From NCBI GenBank assembly GCA_963720735.1, contig CAVRGL010000005.1, positions 186,001-250,000 on the forward strand: a stretch of DNA of 64,000 nucleotides. Reading direction: 5' to 3'. Below are positions 15,940 through 24,223 of the stretch, piece by piece; position 1 is the stretch's first letter, and the number at the start of each line of letters is the position of its first letter. The position numbers and the translations under genes are program-made. The notes under the pieces are model-generated. The model ran no database searches. It saw nothing but the letters and a program-made list of their open reading frames with translations, and had not been told where the DNA came from. This stretch comes from JBBRHQ01 sp963720735 (GTDB lineage: Bacteria > Actinomycetota > Thermoleophilia > Solirubrobacterales > 70-9).

Positions 15940-17202
15940 ATGGAGCCGGCGGCAACCGACACCCGAGCGGCCCCGGCGCTCGATGTAGCCGGGCTGCGGG
16001 ACTCCTTCCCGGCGCTCTCCCGCAAGGTCCACGGGCACCCGCTCGCCTACCTCGACAGCGGCGCCAGCGCCCAGCGGGTGCTCGCATCGATCCAGGCGGT
16101 GGATCGCTACGAGCGTCGCCATCACTCCAACGTCCACCGCGGCTCCCACACGCTCTCCGCCGAGGCGACGGCTGCCTACGAGGGGGCAAGGGCAACGGTC
16201 GCCGACCACCTCGGCGCGGCTGACCGGCGCGAGATCGTCTTCGTCCGCAACGCGACCGAGGCGATCAACCTGGTCGCCCGCGCCTGGGGGGACGCCAACG
16301 TCCGCGAGGGCGACCGGATCCTTCTGACCGAGATGGAGCACCACTCCAATGTCGTCCCCTGGCAGCAGCTGGCGGAACGAAGCGGCGCCACGGTCGAGTG
16401 GGCGCCGCTCGGCGCCGACGGCCAGCTCGACCTCCGAGCCTTCGCCGAGCTGCTCGAGCTGGAGCCGAAGCTGGTCGCCGTGACACACGTCTCCAACGTC
16501 CTCGGCACCGAGAACCGGATCGCCGAGATCGCCGGCCTCGTCCACGACGCCGGCGGCCTCCTCCTCGTCGACGGCGCCCAGGCGGCGCCGAAGCTGCCGC
16601 TCGACGTCGCCGCCCTGGGGGCGGACTTCTACGCCGTCACCGGCCACAAGCTCTACGGGCCGACCGGGATCGGGTCGCTGTGGGCGCGGCTCGAGCTGCT
16701 CGAGGCGATGCCGCCGTTCCTGGGCGGCGGGTCGATGATCCGCAAGGTCACCAAGACGGGGACGACCTACGCCGACCCCCCGGCGCGATTCGAGGCGGGA
16801 ACGCCGGCGATCGCCCAGGCGATCGGAATGGCCGCCGCGCTGCGCTGGCTCGACGGGCTCGGCATGGAGGCGGTGCTCGCCCACGAGCGTGAGATCGCCG
16901 ACTACGCGCTGGAGCGGATCGCCCCGGTCCCGGGCCTGCGAGTCTTCGGCCCGCCTCGGTCGGCCCAGCGGACCGGCCCGGTCTCCTTCGAGATCGAGGG
17001 CGTGCACGCCCACGACGTCTCCGAGATCCTCGACCGCCACGGGATCGCGGTGCGCGCCGGGCACCACTGCGCCCAGCCACTGATGGAACGCCTCGGGGTC
17101 GCCGCCACCACCCGCGCATCCTTCGCCGTGCACACCACCCGGGAGGAGATCGACCGTCTGGTCGAGGGCCTGCTCGATGTTCGCCGCGTCTTCAAGCTCT
17201 GA
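15940..17202 (+). CDS. sufS: Cysteine desulfurase SufS
   Basis: 420 residues, type II cysteine desulfurase. PLP lysine in VTGHKLYGP, active-site Cys in RAGHHCAQP, and the SufS signature LDSGASAQ near the N-terminus. Removes sulfur from cysteine and hands it to SufU (45806). Its stop is immediately followed by the stop of a convergent hydrolase gene, where the catabolic block begins. Confidence 0.96.
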   Translation: MEPAATDTRAAPALDVAGLRDSFPALSRKVHGHPLAYLDSGASAQRVLASIQAVDRYERRHHSNVHRGSHTLSAEATAAYEGARATVADHLGAADRREIVFVRNATEAINLVARAWGDANVREGDRILLTEMEHHSNVVPWQQLAERSGATVEWAPLGADGQLDLRAFAELLELEPKLVAVTHVSNVLGTENRIAEIAGLVHDAGGLLLVDGAQAAPKLPLDVAALGADFYAVTGHKLYGPTGIGSLWARLELLEAMPPFLGGGSMIRKVTKTGTTYADPPARFEAGTPAIAQAIGMAAALRWLDGLGMEAVLAHEREIADYALERIAPVPGLRVFGPPRSAQRTGPVSFEIEGVHAHDVSEILDRHGIAVRAGHHCAQPLMERLGVAATTRASFAVHTTREEIDRLVEGLLDVRRVFKL

Positions 17203-18849
17203 CTAGCCGACGTACGGAAGGAGGAGCCGGGACGGGCGCTCGCGGTCGTGGAAGATCGTGTGGGTCACGGTCGCCTTGCGGCAGACGTGCCAGGGCTGGT
17301 GGCCGATCCCCAGCTCAGGGTCCGGGGGCGGCCAGTGAGCGTGGTCCATGCAGCTGATCGAGAGCTTGATCCTGTGTCCGGGGGCGAACACGCTGGCCAG
17401 CGGCGAGAGCTCGATCCGGTACTCATAGACCCGGTCCGGCTCGACCGAATCGGCTTGCAGGTGGGGGTGAAAGGGCCGCCACGGCTCCGAGGTGGCCTCG
17501 TCCACCTCCCGGTGTGAGGCCTTCAGGAAGCCGCGGGTCAACTCGACCTCCGGGCCGCTCGGCGCGACGTCCAGCAGCGAGGCCATCCAGTTGGTGTCCT
17601 CGGCGTCTATCGCCGCATACAGGGTGAGCGAGCTGGGACCGACGATCTCGACCGGATCGAGCAGCGGCTCGGTCAGGTACACGGCAGCAGCCACCGTGGG
17701 CTCGATCTCGACCGGAGCCTGGACGAAGGTGTCCGGGCAACCCTCGACCGGCTCCGGCTCGGGCGAGAGTCCCCGCTGGCGACGCAGGTGAAGCTCGACC
17801 CAATCGGTGCCGGCGAGCGGCCACTCATGCTCCTGGCGCCAACCCCCTCCGCGGACGTGCAGCCTGATCGGCGGCTCCTCCATGATGCCGTTGCTCTCAT
17901 CCTTCAGCCAGTGGTCGTACCAGCGGACGACCTCGGCGTTGTAGGCCTCGTCCATCGGCGCGTCGGCCTCGACCCGGCTCTCGATGTAGAGCTTCTTCGG
18001 CGCGTCGATGCCCCGGTAGTGCTGAAAGGCGCCGCGCAGGTGCATGTGGCCGTAGGCCCACCAGCCCGAGCCGGTGTAGAAGGGGACCTTGATCCTCTCG
18101 TAGCTCCTGTAGGCCGAGCGCCTCCAGTAGAACGGACCGTCGAAGGGGTTCGCGAGCAGGTCGAAGAACAGCGGTGAGCGCTTCGGGTCGGCGGCCACGG
18201 CGTAGAGCCCGGGGTACATGGAGAGGTCGGGGTCGGCGAGCATCCGCTCGATCAGCTCCGCCAGCTCCTCCTCCGAGCTCTCGACCACGACCTCCGACTC
18301 GTCTCGGCCGCGGGCGAAGTTCCTGTAGATGAAGTCGAAGAAGCCGTGCAGCATCCCACCGTGGTGTGACCCCTCGCGGTAGTAGTCGGCCGGGGCGTTG
18401 AGCGGCATGATCGCCTCGAGGTGGGGCGGTTGGAGAGCGGCCGCCGCCAGCTGGATCGCGCCGTAGTAGGAGACCCCGGCCATCCCCACCCTGCCGTTGC
18501 TCCACTCCTGCTCGGCCGCCCATTCGATCACGTCGTAGCTGTCGCGCGCCTCGTCCTCGGACATCCATCCCCGGTAGACGCCGGCCGACTTGCCGGTGCC
18601 GCGCACGTCGACGATCACCTGGGCATAGCCCGCGGCGGTCAGGAAGCGTGGATCACCCGCCTCGATCTCCCGTGAGTACACCGGCGAGGTCGGGGGCTGG
18701 GGCGGCACGGGAAGCGATTGGATCTCCTTCCCGTAGGGCGAGAGCCCGACCAGCACGGGATGGGGGCCGGCGGTGTCGGGAAGGAAGACATCGGCAGCAA
18801 GCTCCGTCCCGTCCCGCACGCGTATCAGGGTGTCTCGGGCCTCAATCAA
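17203..18849 (-). CDS. CocE/NonD-type serine hydrolase
   Basis: 548 residues. Alpha/beta hydrolase with nucleophile Ser in GVSYYG, an early DVRGTGKSAG oxyanion segment, a helical cap and a C-terminal jelly-roll (X-Pro dipeptidyl-peptidase C domain; SISCMDHAHW near the end). The family includes cocaine esterase, alpha-amino acid ester hydrolases and acyl peptidases. No signal peptide. TTG 18849 is the predicted start. It diverges from a flavin reductase gene across a perfect palindrome, so the two are likely co-regulated; it may remove an ester or amide from the catabolic substrate (inference). Confidence 0.85.
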   Translation of the reverse strand: MIEARDTLIRVRDGTELAADVFLPDTAGPHPVLVGLSPYGKEIQSLPVPPQPPTSPVYSREIEAGDPRFLTAAGYAQVIVDVRGTGKSAGVYRGWMSEDEARDSYDVIEWAAEQEWSNGRVGMAGVSYYGAIQLAAAALQPPHLEAIMPLNAPADYYREGSHHGGMLHGFFDFIYRNFARGRDESEVVVESSEEELAELIERMLADPDLSMYPGLYAVAADPKRSPLFFDLLANPFDGPFYWRRSAYRSYERIKVPFYTGSGWWAYGHMHLRGAFQHYRGIDAPKKLYIESRVEADAPMDEAYNAEVVRWYDHWLKDESNGIMEEPPIRLHVRGGGWRQEHEWPLAGTDWVELHLRRQRGLSPEPEPVEGCPDTFVQAPVEIEPTVAAAVYLTEPLLDPVEIVGPSSLTLYAAIDAEDTNWMASLLDVAPSGPEVELTRGFLKASHREVDEATSEPWRPFHPHLQADSVEPDRVYEYRIELSPLASVFAPGHRIKLSISCMDHAHWPPPDPELGIGHQPWHVCRKATVTHTIFHDRERPSRLLLPYVG

Positions 18850-18863
18850 AGGCGAGGCAGCCT

Positions 18864-18892
18864 AATATATCATTGTGACTGATTGATATATT
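18864..18892. promoter_or_regulatory. Perfect palindrome, candidate regulon operator
   Basis: AATATATCA at 18864-18872 and TGATATATT at 18884-18892 flank an 11-base centre. The AT-rich arms stand out against the high-GC background. It fills the gap between the hydrolase (start 18849) and the flavin reductase (start 18899 or 18893). It shares the TATATC/GATATA core with sites before five or six other catabolic units. Confidence 0.65.
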
Positions 18893-18898
18893 TTGGGG

Positions 18899-19486
18899 GT
18901 GCGTCCCGAGAGGATCTTCGTGGTCGGCATCGGGGGGACGGTTCGGCCGAACTCATCGACCGATCGGGCCCTGCGGCTGGCGCTGGCCTCGGCGGAGAAG
19001 GCGGGGGCCGAGACGACGATCTACGACGGCAAGTACCTGGCCGGGCTGCCGCACTTCTCACCCTCCGATCCGCGCCGCACCCGCCACGCCAAGGCCCTGG
19101 TCGAATCCGCGCGCCGGGCCGACGGACTGATCGTCGCCTCACCCGGCTACCACGCCGGCCTCTCGGGAATGGTCAAGAACGCGCTCGACTACCTCGAGGA
19201 CCTGCGGGATGACGACCGTCCCTACCTCTCCGGCCGGGCCGTCGGCTGCATCGCCACAGGTGCCGGATGGCAGGCCACTGTCTCGACGATGGCGGCGCTG
19301 CGCGGCATCGTTCACGCTCTGCGAGGCTGGCCCACCCCATTGGGGGCGGCGATCACGACCACCTCCGACGGGGGGCAATCCGAGGCCAAGAACCGCTTCC
19401 AGCTCGAGACGGTGGGCAAGGAGGTCGTCCAGTTCGGGCTGCTCAGCCACGGTGTTCTCGAGACCTCCTTCGCCGGCAGCAAGTGA
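18899..19486 (+). CDS. NAD(P)H-dependent FMN reductase
   Basis: 195 residues of flavodoxin fold. N-terminal phosphate loop GIGGTVRPNSSTDRA and the SPGYHAGLSGMVKNALDYL region typical of NADPH:FMN/arsenate-reductase-related flavoproteins. It could supply reduced FMN to the luciferase-like monooxygenase at 23111, giving a two-component system (inference). GTG 18899 or TTG 18893 are possible starts. It overlaps the next gene by GTGA. Confidence 0.88.
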   Translation: MRPERIFVVGIGGTVRPNSSTDRALRLALASAEKAGAETTIYDGKYLAGLPHFSPSDPRRTRHAKALVESARRADGLIVASPGYHAGLSGMVKNALDYLEDLRDDDRPYLSGRAVGCIATGAGWQATVSTMAALRGIVHALRGWPTPLGAAITTTSDGGQSEAKNRFQLETVGKEVVQFGLLSHGVLETSFAGSK

Positions 19487-20484
19487 CGCCTCCGAACGCG
19501 GAGGAGACCCGGGCGCTGGGCTCCGCCGGGCTGACTGTGGCCCCGCTCGGCCTCGGCTGCATGGGAATGTCGGAGTTCTACGGGGAGGCCGACCAGGCGG
19601 CGGCCACGAGGACCATCCGCAGGGCGATCGAGCTCGGGGTGACCCTGTTCGACACCGCCGACATATACGGTCTCGGGGCAAACGAGGAGCTGGTCGGCAG
19701 GGCCCTGGGGCGGGACCGCGACCGGGTCGTCGTGGCGACCAAGTTCGGCCAGATCAGGGACGCGAAGGGGGCCTTCGTCGGGGTCGACGGCAGCCCCGGC
19801 TACGTGCGTCAGTCCTGCGAGGCGAGCCTGAGGCGACTCGGCACCGATGTGATCGACCTCTACCAGTTGCACAGAGTCGACCCCGCGACGCCGATCGAGG
19901 AGACGGTCGCCGCGATGCGGGAGCTGGTCGATGCCGGAAAGGTCCGCTACATCGGCCTCTCGGAGGTGACCGCGGACCAGCTTTGCCGGGCGGCGGCGGT
20001 GGCGCCGATCACCTCGGTGCAGAGCGAGTACTCGCTGCTCGAGCGCTCTGTCGAGAAGCGGGTCCTTCCAGCCTGCGGGGCGCTGCGGGTCGGGTTCGTC
20101 GCCTTCGCCCCCCTGATGCGCGGCCTGATCGCCCGCCGCTTCACCGGGGCCGATGAGCTGGATCCAAGCGACACCCGCCGCAAGGGCCGCTACCCGCGGC
20201 TCCAGGGCCGGGCCCTCGATCGGAATCTGGAGCTGGCCCGGACCATCTGGGAGATCGCCGACCGGCATGCCGTTGCTCCGTCGGTGGTCGCGCTTGCCTG
20301 GCTGCTGGCCCAGGGCGTTGTCCCGATTCCGGGGGCGAGGACGGTGGAGCACCTGGAGCAGAATCTCGGCGCCCTGACCCTCGAGCTGCAGCCCGAGGAG
20401 GTCGGGTCCCTGGAAGCAGTGGTCGGCGAAGGCGGGGCAGCGCACGGCCGACGCCTTCCACCCCGGCCCGCCCCGCGTTCCTAG
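19483..20484 (+). CDS. Aldo/keto reductase
   Basis: 333 residues. TIM-barrel AKR with the tetrad visible: D and Y in DTADIYG, K in ATKFG, H in YQLHRVD. The fold's NADPH region reads IPGARTVEHLEQN. It reduces an aldehyde or ketone, perhaps an aldehyde intermediate of the pathway. Coupled to the FMN reductase by GTGA overlap; convergent with the isochorismatase-fold gene. Confidence 0.92.
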   Translation: MTPPNAEETRALGSAGLTVAPLGLGCMGMSEFYGEADQAAATRTIRRAIELGVTLFDTADIYGLGANEELVGRALGRDRDRVVVATKFGQIRDAKGAFVGVDGSPGYVRQSCEASLRRLGTDVIDLYQLHRVDPATPIEETVAAMRELVDAGKVRYIGLSEVTADQLCRAAAVAPITSVQSEYSLLERSVEKRVLPACGALRVGFVAFAPLMRGLIARRFTGADELDPSDTRRKGRYPRLQGRALDRNLELARTIWEIADRHAVAPSVVALAWLLAQGVVPIPGARTVEHLEQNLGALTLELQPEEVGSLEAVVGEGGAAHGRRLPPRPAPRS

Positions 20485-20497
20485 GTCAAGCGGTCGG

Positions 20498-21169
20498 CTA
20501 CCTTCCGCCGACCGGCCACTCGGAGCCGAGCCCGCCGCCGACCGGCGCCGGGGAGTCCCCGCTGAGCCATTCGAGGACCGAGCTCTCCGAGACGACGTCC
20601 CCGTACTTGAGGTCGATGTCGGCGAGGTTCTGCCGGTGCGCCTCAGGGGAGCGGTCTCCAACCGCTTCCCTGGGCACGACCACGTGGAAGCCGTGCGAGA
20701 CGGCGTCGATCGCCGTGGCCCGGACGCAGCCGGAGGTCGAGGCGCCGGTGACGATCAGCGAGTCGCGCTCGCCCGAGATCAGATAGCTCGCCATGGTCGT
20801 GCCGAAGAATGCCGACGGGAAGACCTTGGTGATCAGCTCCTCGCCCTCCTGCGGCTGCAGGCGCGGATCGATCTCGACCCAGCGGCTGCCCGGGGTGACC
20901 TCGAGCGCGGCCGGCATCTTGCGCAGCATCGCCCTGGCAGAGACCTGCTCACGGTGGCCGTATGCGACCGTCGTGAAGATCACCGGCACGTCGGCGCGCC
21001 GGCGAGCCCCCTCGAGAAGACGACCGATGCTCGCCACGGTCTCGTCCAGGTCGCAGACGAGCGGGCCCTCGGGATCGGTGAACGCCAGGCTCATGTCGAC
21101 GACGACGATCGCCGGGCGTTCGCCGAACCCCACTCTCCCCCCGAGTCCGCTCGTCGCCGGCTCGGTCAC
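20498..21169 (-). CDS. Isochorismatase-fold amidohydrolase, N-carbamoylsarcosine/maleamate amidase type
   Basis: 223 residues from GTG 21169. Complete D-K-C triad: D25 (VVVDMSLAFTD), K115 (LITKVFPSAFF), C148 (STSGCVRATAID). SRWVEIDPRL, SAFFGT and PREAVGDR are characteristic of N-carbamoylsarcosine amidase and maleamate amidase (NicF), less so of RutB or nicotinamidase. It hydrolyses a primary amide or carbamoyl group, freeing ammonia. It is the last gene of the minus-strand operon, overlapping the GntR stop (GTGA). The catalytic class is firm; the substrate is inferred only. Confidence 0.87.
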   Translation of the reverse strand: MTEPATSGLGGRVGFGERPAIVVVDMSLAFTDPEGPLVCDLDETVASIGRLLEGARRRADVPVIFTTVAYGHREQVSARAMLRKMPAALEVTPGSRWVEIDPRLQPQEGEELITKVFPSAFFGTTMASYLISGERDSLIVTGASTSGCVRATAIDAVSHGFHVVVPREAVGDRSPEAHRQNLADIDLKYGDVVSESSVLEWLSGDSPAPVGGGLGSEWPVGGR

Positions 21170-21870
21170 AGCGCTGCCCGGATGGCGGCCTCGGCCGCCT
21201 CGCTGTGCTCGCGCGCATGGCGTCGCGCCGCTTCGACATCGCGGTCCTTGATCGCCTCGAATACCTCGATCAGGCCGAGGAACGGATCCGCCATCTCGAC
21301 CCGGCCGGATGCCAGGAACCAGATCCTCGCGGCGAGGAAGTAATAGGAGCTCAGCGTCTCCTCGATCAGGGAATTGGCCGAGAGCCGGTAGATGAAGTTG
21401 TGCGCCCGCTGGTCGGCGATGATCTGGCTGCGCGCGTCGACCTCGGAGGGCGGCACGGCGTTGAGCTCGGTCAGCTCGGCGATCATCTCGTCGATGGCCG
21501 GGAAATCGTCCTCGGTTCGCCGCTCCGCCGCCCATCCGGCAGCGGTCACCTCGAGCTCGCGGCGGAACTCGTAGATCCGGCCGACATCGCCGACGTGGAC
21601 CTCGGTGACGAAGCTGCCGCGGCGCGGGATCACCGCGACCAGGTTCTCCTGCGCCAGCCGCAACAGGGCCTCCCGGACCGGAGTCCGGCTCATCCCCAGG
21701 TCCTCCATCACCTCCTCCTCGCGAACCAGGGCGCCGGGGGGGATGCGGAGCGAGACGATCCGGTCCCTGAGCTCGAGGTAGGCGCGCTCGGCCATCGAGG
21801 CGCCCTCGGGCACCGGGGTCTTCAGCTGCGGATGCTTGTCCTTCGTCTTTTCCGTGGTCTTCGCCGGCAT
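21166..21870 (-). CDS. GntR-family regulator, FCD subfamily
   Basis: 234 residues from ATG 21870, chosen over GTG 21876 because GAGGAGG is then 9 bases away. Winged helix (LRDRIVSLRIPPGALV ... MSRTPVREALLRL) plus an all-helical FCD ligand domain with the usual metal/ligand His residues (RAHNFIY, HAREHSEA). FCD regulators bind small carboxylates and usually repress catabolic genes. A TATATCA half-site lies 33 bases upstream, so it may control itself and the other sites in the block. Confidence 0.92.
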   Translation of the reverse strand: MPAKTTEKTKDKHPQLKTPVPEGASMAERAYLELRDRIVSLRIPPGALVREEEVMEDLGMSRTPVREALLRLAQENLVAVIPRRGSFVTEVHVGDVGRIYEFRRELEVTAAGWAAERRTEDDFPAIDEMIAELTELNAVPPSEVDARSQIIADQRAHNFIYRLSANSLIEETLSSYYFLAARIWFLASGRVEMADPFLGLIEVFEAIKDRDVEAARRHAREHSEAAEAAIRAAL

Positions 21871-21902
21871 TCTCACCGGCCTCCTCGGCCGCGAATGTTC
21901 AC

Positions 21903-21910
21903 GTATATCA
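21903..21910. promoter_or_regulatory. GTATATCA half-site before GntR gene
   Basis: GTATATCA at 21903-21910 in the 93-base gap between the Rid gene and the GntR gene. The only gap in this operon contains a copy of the recurring motif, suggesting a separate autoregulated promoter for the regulator. Confidence 0.4.
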
Positions 21911-21963
21911 GGCGGCGCCGAGGTCGACTGACGGGGCGGCGCGCAGCGGTTCGCCGATCCCTG

Positions 21964-22350
21964 TCATCCATCGGCCACCGCGGCGATCGCCTCGATCTCG
22001 ATCTCGATTCCCTTCGCGGTCAGCGCCGTGACCTCGACGATCGTACTGGCGGGCCGGTGCTCGTCGAAGTACTCGCGGCGGATCGCATCGGGAATCTCCC
22101 GCTTGCTGATGTCGGTCATGAACACGGTCGTCTTGATGATCCGTGAGAACAGGCTGCCCGACGATTCGAGCACCTTCCTCATGTTCTCCATCACCTGGCG
22201 GGTCTGGCGCTCCAGGTCGCCCTCCCCGACCAGGTTCCCCTGCTCGTCCATCGGCACGCAGCCCGAGACGAACACCAGGTCGCCGAAGCGGATCGCATCC
22301 GCCGAGAACATCGGCTGGATCGCCGCCTTGACCTGCTCCAGCTCGGCCAT
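21964..22350 (-). CDS. Rid-family (YjgF/YER057c) protein lacking the catalytic Arg
   Basis: 128 residues, trimeric chorismate-mutase-like fold of the RidA family. In active RidA/RutC-like deaminases an Arg follows PA (PARS...V); here the same position is Ser102 (RPASTIVEV) with no gap in the alignment. Enzymes without this Arg belong to Rid groups with unproven deaminase activity. The E of VEIEA is kept (EIEIEAIA). ATG overlaps the stop of the preceding gene. It may handle an enamine/imine or act otherwise. Confidence 0.88.
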   Translation of the reverse strand: MAELEQVKAAIQPMFSADAIRFGDLVFVSGCVPMDEQGNLVGEGDLERQTRQVMENMRKVLESSGSLFSRIIKTTVFMTDISKREIPDAIRREYFDEHRPASTIVEVTALTAKGIEIEIEAIAAVADG

Positions 22351-23114
22351 CAGGCCCTTGCGCCGGCGTCGTGCCTGAAGACGCTGCCCGCCGCGGGCAG
22401 CGACCGCTCCAGCCCGAGCGCCCCCAGTGCATGCCAGAGGGTCGCGGCGTTGATCGAGACCAGGGGCTTGCCGGTCCGCTTCTCGATCTCGTCGGCGACC
22501 GCCCAGCTCGAGAGGTTCGTGCCGGCCTGGACGAAGGCGTCGAAATCCCCACTCGCCTCCGCTTCGAGCTCGTCGATCGCCGCGAGGATCTCCTCGCCGG
22601 TCACGTCGGCTATCGATGTCGCCGTCGGACAGCGCAGGCTCCTCATCGCCACCATCTCGTAACCGAGATCGTCGAAGTAGAGCTCCACCTGGGCGTCGAT
22701 CGACGGCTGGTAGGGCGTCAGCACGGCGATCCGCTTGGCGCCGATCTTCTCCAGGGCGAGGTTGGTGGCCTCGGATCCGGTCGAGACCCCGAGACCGCTC
22801 GCTTCCTCCATCCGCTCCCTCAGCGCGCGGCTGCCCTCCAGTCCCCCGACGAAGGTCTCCGAGGACATCCCCATGATCAGGTGATCCGGCCTACAGGTGC
22901 AGACGTCGTGAACGGCCTTCTCACTGCCCTCGCGGATCTGCCGGAGGGTCTCCTGCGCCTTGTCGTCGGAGTCGATCGAGGTGTTGATGAAGATCCGCGC
23001 GACATGCAGGGTGACGTTCGGGGGGCGGAGGTCGTTGTAGTCGGCCTCGACCGAGGTGTTGGTTGACGGGATCACCACGCCGATCCGGCGGCGGCGGCGA
23101 TTGTCTTCGCTCAT
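22350..23114 (-). CDS. Asp/Glu racemase-superfamily protein, maleate isomerase/arylmalonate decarboxylase fold, Cys-less
   Basis: 254 residues. N-terminal VIPSTNTSVEADYN and C-terminal GKPLVSINAATLWHAL place it with maleate isomerases and arylmalonate decarboxylases. The first catalytic Cys is replaced (GMSSETF, residues 82-88) and the second is Gly (QAGTN, 196-200). The remaining Cys (72, 74, 161) are elsewhere. It is therefore unlikely to be an ordinary maleate isomerase. Overlaps both neighbours by 3-4 bases inside the catabolic operon. Confidence 0.82.
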   Translation of the reverse strand: MSEDNRRRRRIGVVIPSTNTSVEADYNDLRPPNVTLHVARIFINTSIDSDDKAQETLRQIREGSEKAVHDVCTCRPDHLIMGMSSETFVGGLEGSRALRERMEEASGLGVSTGSEATNLALEKIGAKRIAVLTPYQPSIDAQVELYFDDLGYEMVAMRSLRCPTATSIADVTGEEILAAIDELEAEASGDFDAFVQAGTNLSSWAVADEIEKRTGKPLVSINAATLWHALGALGLERSLPAAGSVFRHDAGARA

Positions 23115-24223
23115 TCGACCTTCTCCTTTGCAGCAACCCCCGCCCCGCTGCGCTTGCTCCGGCCCGAGCTGTTGATCCTCGGGATCACTTCCTTGCCGAT
23201 CAGCTCGATCGCCCTCATGTGCTTGTCGTGGCCGAGCCCGTCTATCTCCAGAATGAACTCGTCGACGCCCATCTCCTCGAGGCGACCGATCCGCTCGACG
23301 AAGAAGTCGGGGTCGCCGATGCTGATGTAGGGCGCCCGCTCGACCATGAAGGGAAGGTCGCGGCGATGCTCCTCGAGCTCGGTGATCCGCCCCATGTAGG
23401 CGTAGTCGCTTGACTTCTCGGCGAGCTTCGTGAACCAGCTCATCACCAGGTCGACCATCTCGAATGCGGCGTCGCCCGCCTCCTCGAGAGCCTGCTCGGT
23501 CGTCTCCGCGCAGTACGCCCGCAGGGCCAGCGAGGAGAAGGTGCTGTTGGTCAAGCCTCCCCGCTCGGCCGCGTCGGTCCAGTTCTCGCGGTAGAGGTCG
23601 AGGCACTCCTGGACGAAGTCCCAGCCGCCCGGGAGGCTGTTGCCACTCATCACGCCGATCCCGCGCTCCCCGGCGTACTTGTGCGTCGTCTCGCTCGTCG
23701 CCGAGGCGAACACCGGCGGGTGTGGCTTCTGCAGGGGCTTCGGGAACAGCGAGCGCTCCGGGACCTTCCAGACGGGCCCGTCGTGCTCGAAGGTCTCCTG
23801 GGAGAGGGCCTTGATGATCAGCTCGATCGCGTCGGTGTACTGCTTCCGCGTCTCCTCGACCGGAACCCCGAACGCCTCGATCGTGTGGGCCTGGTTGGAG
23901 CGAGCGGTTCCCAGCTCCATCCGTCCGTGGGATACGAGATCGAGGGTCGCGACCCGCTCGGCTACCCGGATCGGGTGGTTGAAGGAGAGCAGCGGGGTCG
24001 AGACGGTGCGCAGGTGGATCCGCTCGGTCTGGCCGGCGATCAAGCTGAGCAGGATCTCGGGAGCCGACATCGTCAGGACCTCGCTGAAGTGCACCTCCGC
24101 GAGCCCGTAGAAGTCGAACCCCATCTCCTCCGCGAAGATCGCCTCCCGGACGAGCTCGTCCATGCGTCGCTCGGGGCTGTCACCCGGGGTCAGCGCCCCA
24201 TCTTGAACCAGGCCGATCTTCAC
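23111..24223 (-). CDS. Luciferase-like (LLM) flavin-dependent monooxygenase
   Basis: 370 residues from GTG 24223, which follows AAGGAG and overlaps the hydrolase stop. TIM-barrel LLM fold: KIGLVQDGALTPGD at the N-terminus, YGLAEVHFSEV, LSFNHPIRVAERVATLDLVSHGRMELGTARSN (region ~85-115) and PHPPVFASATS. Such enzymes use FMNH2 (or F420H2) and O2 to oxidise or cleave, as RutA does for uracil. Probably the ring-attacking or oxygen-inserting step of this pathway. The FMN reductase at 18899 or the F420-type protein at 44941 could supply reduced cofactor. Confidence 0.9.
   Translation of the reverse strand: MKIGLVQDGALTPGDSPERRMDELVREAIFAEEMGFDFYGLAEVHFSEVLTMSAPEILLSLIAGQTERIHLRTVSTPLLSFNHPIRVAERVATLDLVSHGRMELGTARSNQAHTIEAFGVPVEETRKQYTDAIELIIKALSQETFEHDGPVWKVPERSLFPKPLQKPHPPVFASATSETTHKYAGERGIGVMSGNSLPGGWDFVQECLDLYRENWTDAAERGGLTNSTFSSLALRAYCAETTEQALEEAGDAAFEMVDLVMSWFTKLAEKSSDYAYMGRITELEEHRRDLPFMVERAPYISIGDPDFFVERIGRLEEMGVDEFILEIDGLGHDKHMRAIELIGKEVIPRINSSGRSKRSGAGVAAKEKVE

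Noticed and set aside
22350..23114. Calling this gene maleate isomerase (nicE)
   Set aside because: Both catalytic Cys are absent; only the fold is supported.
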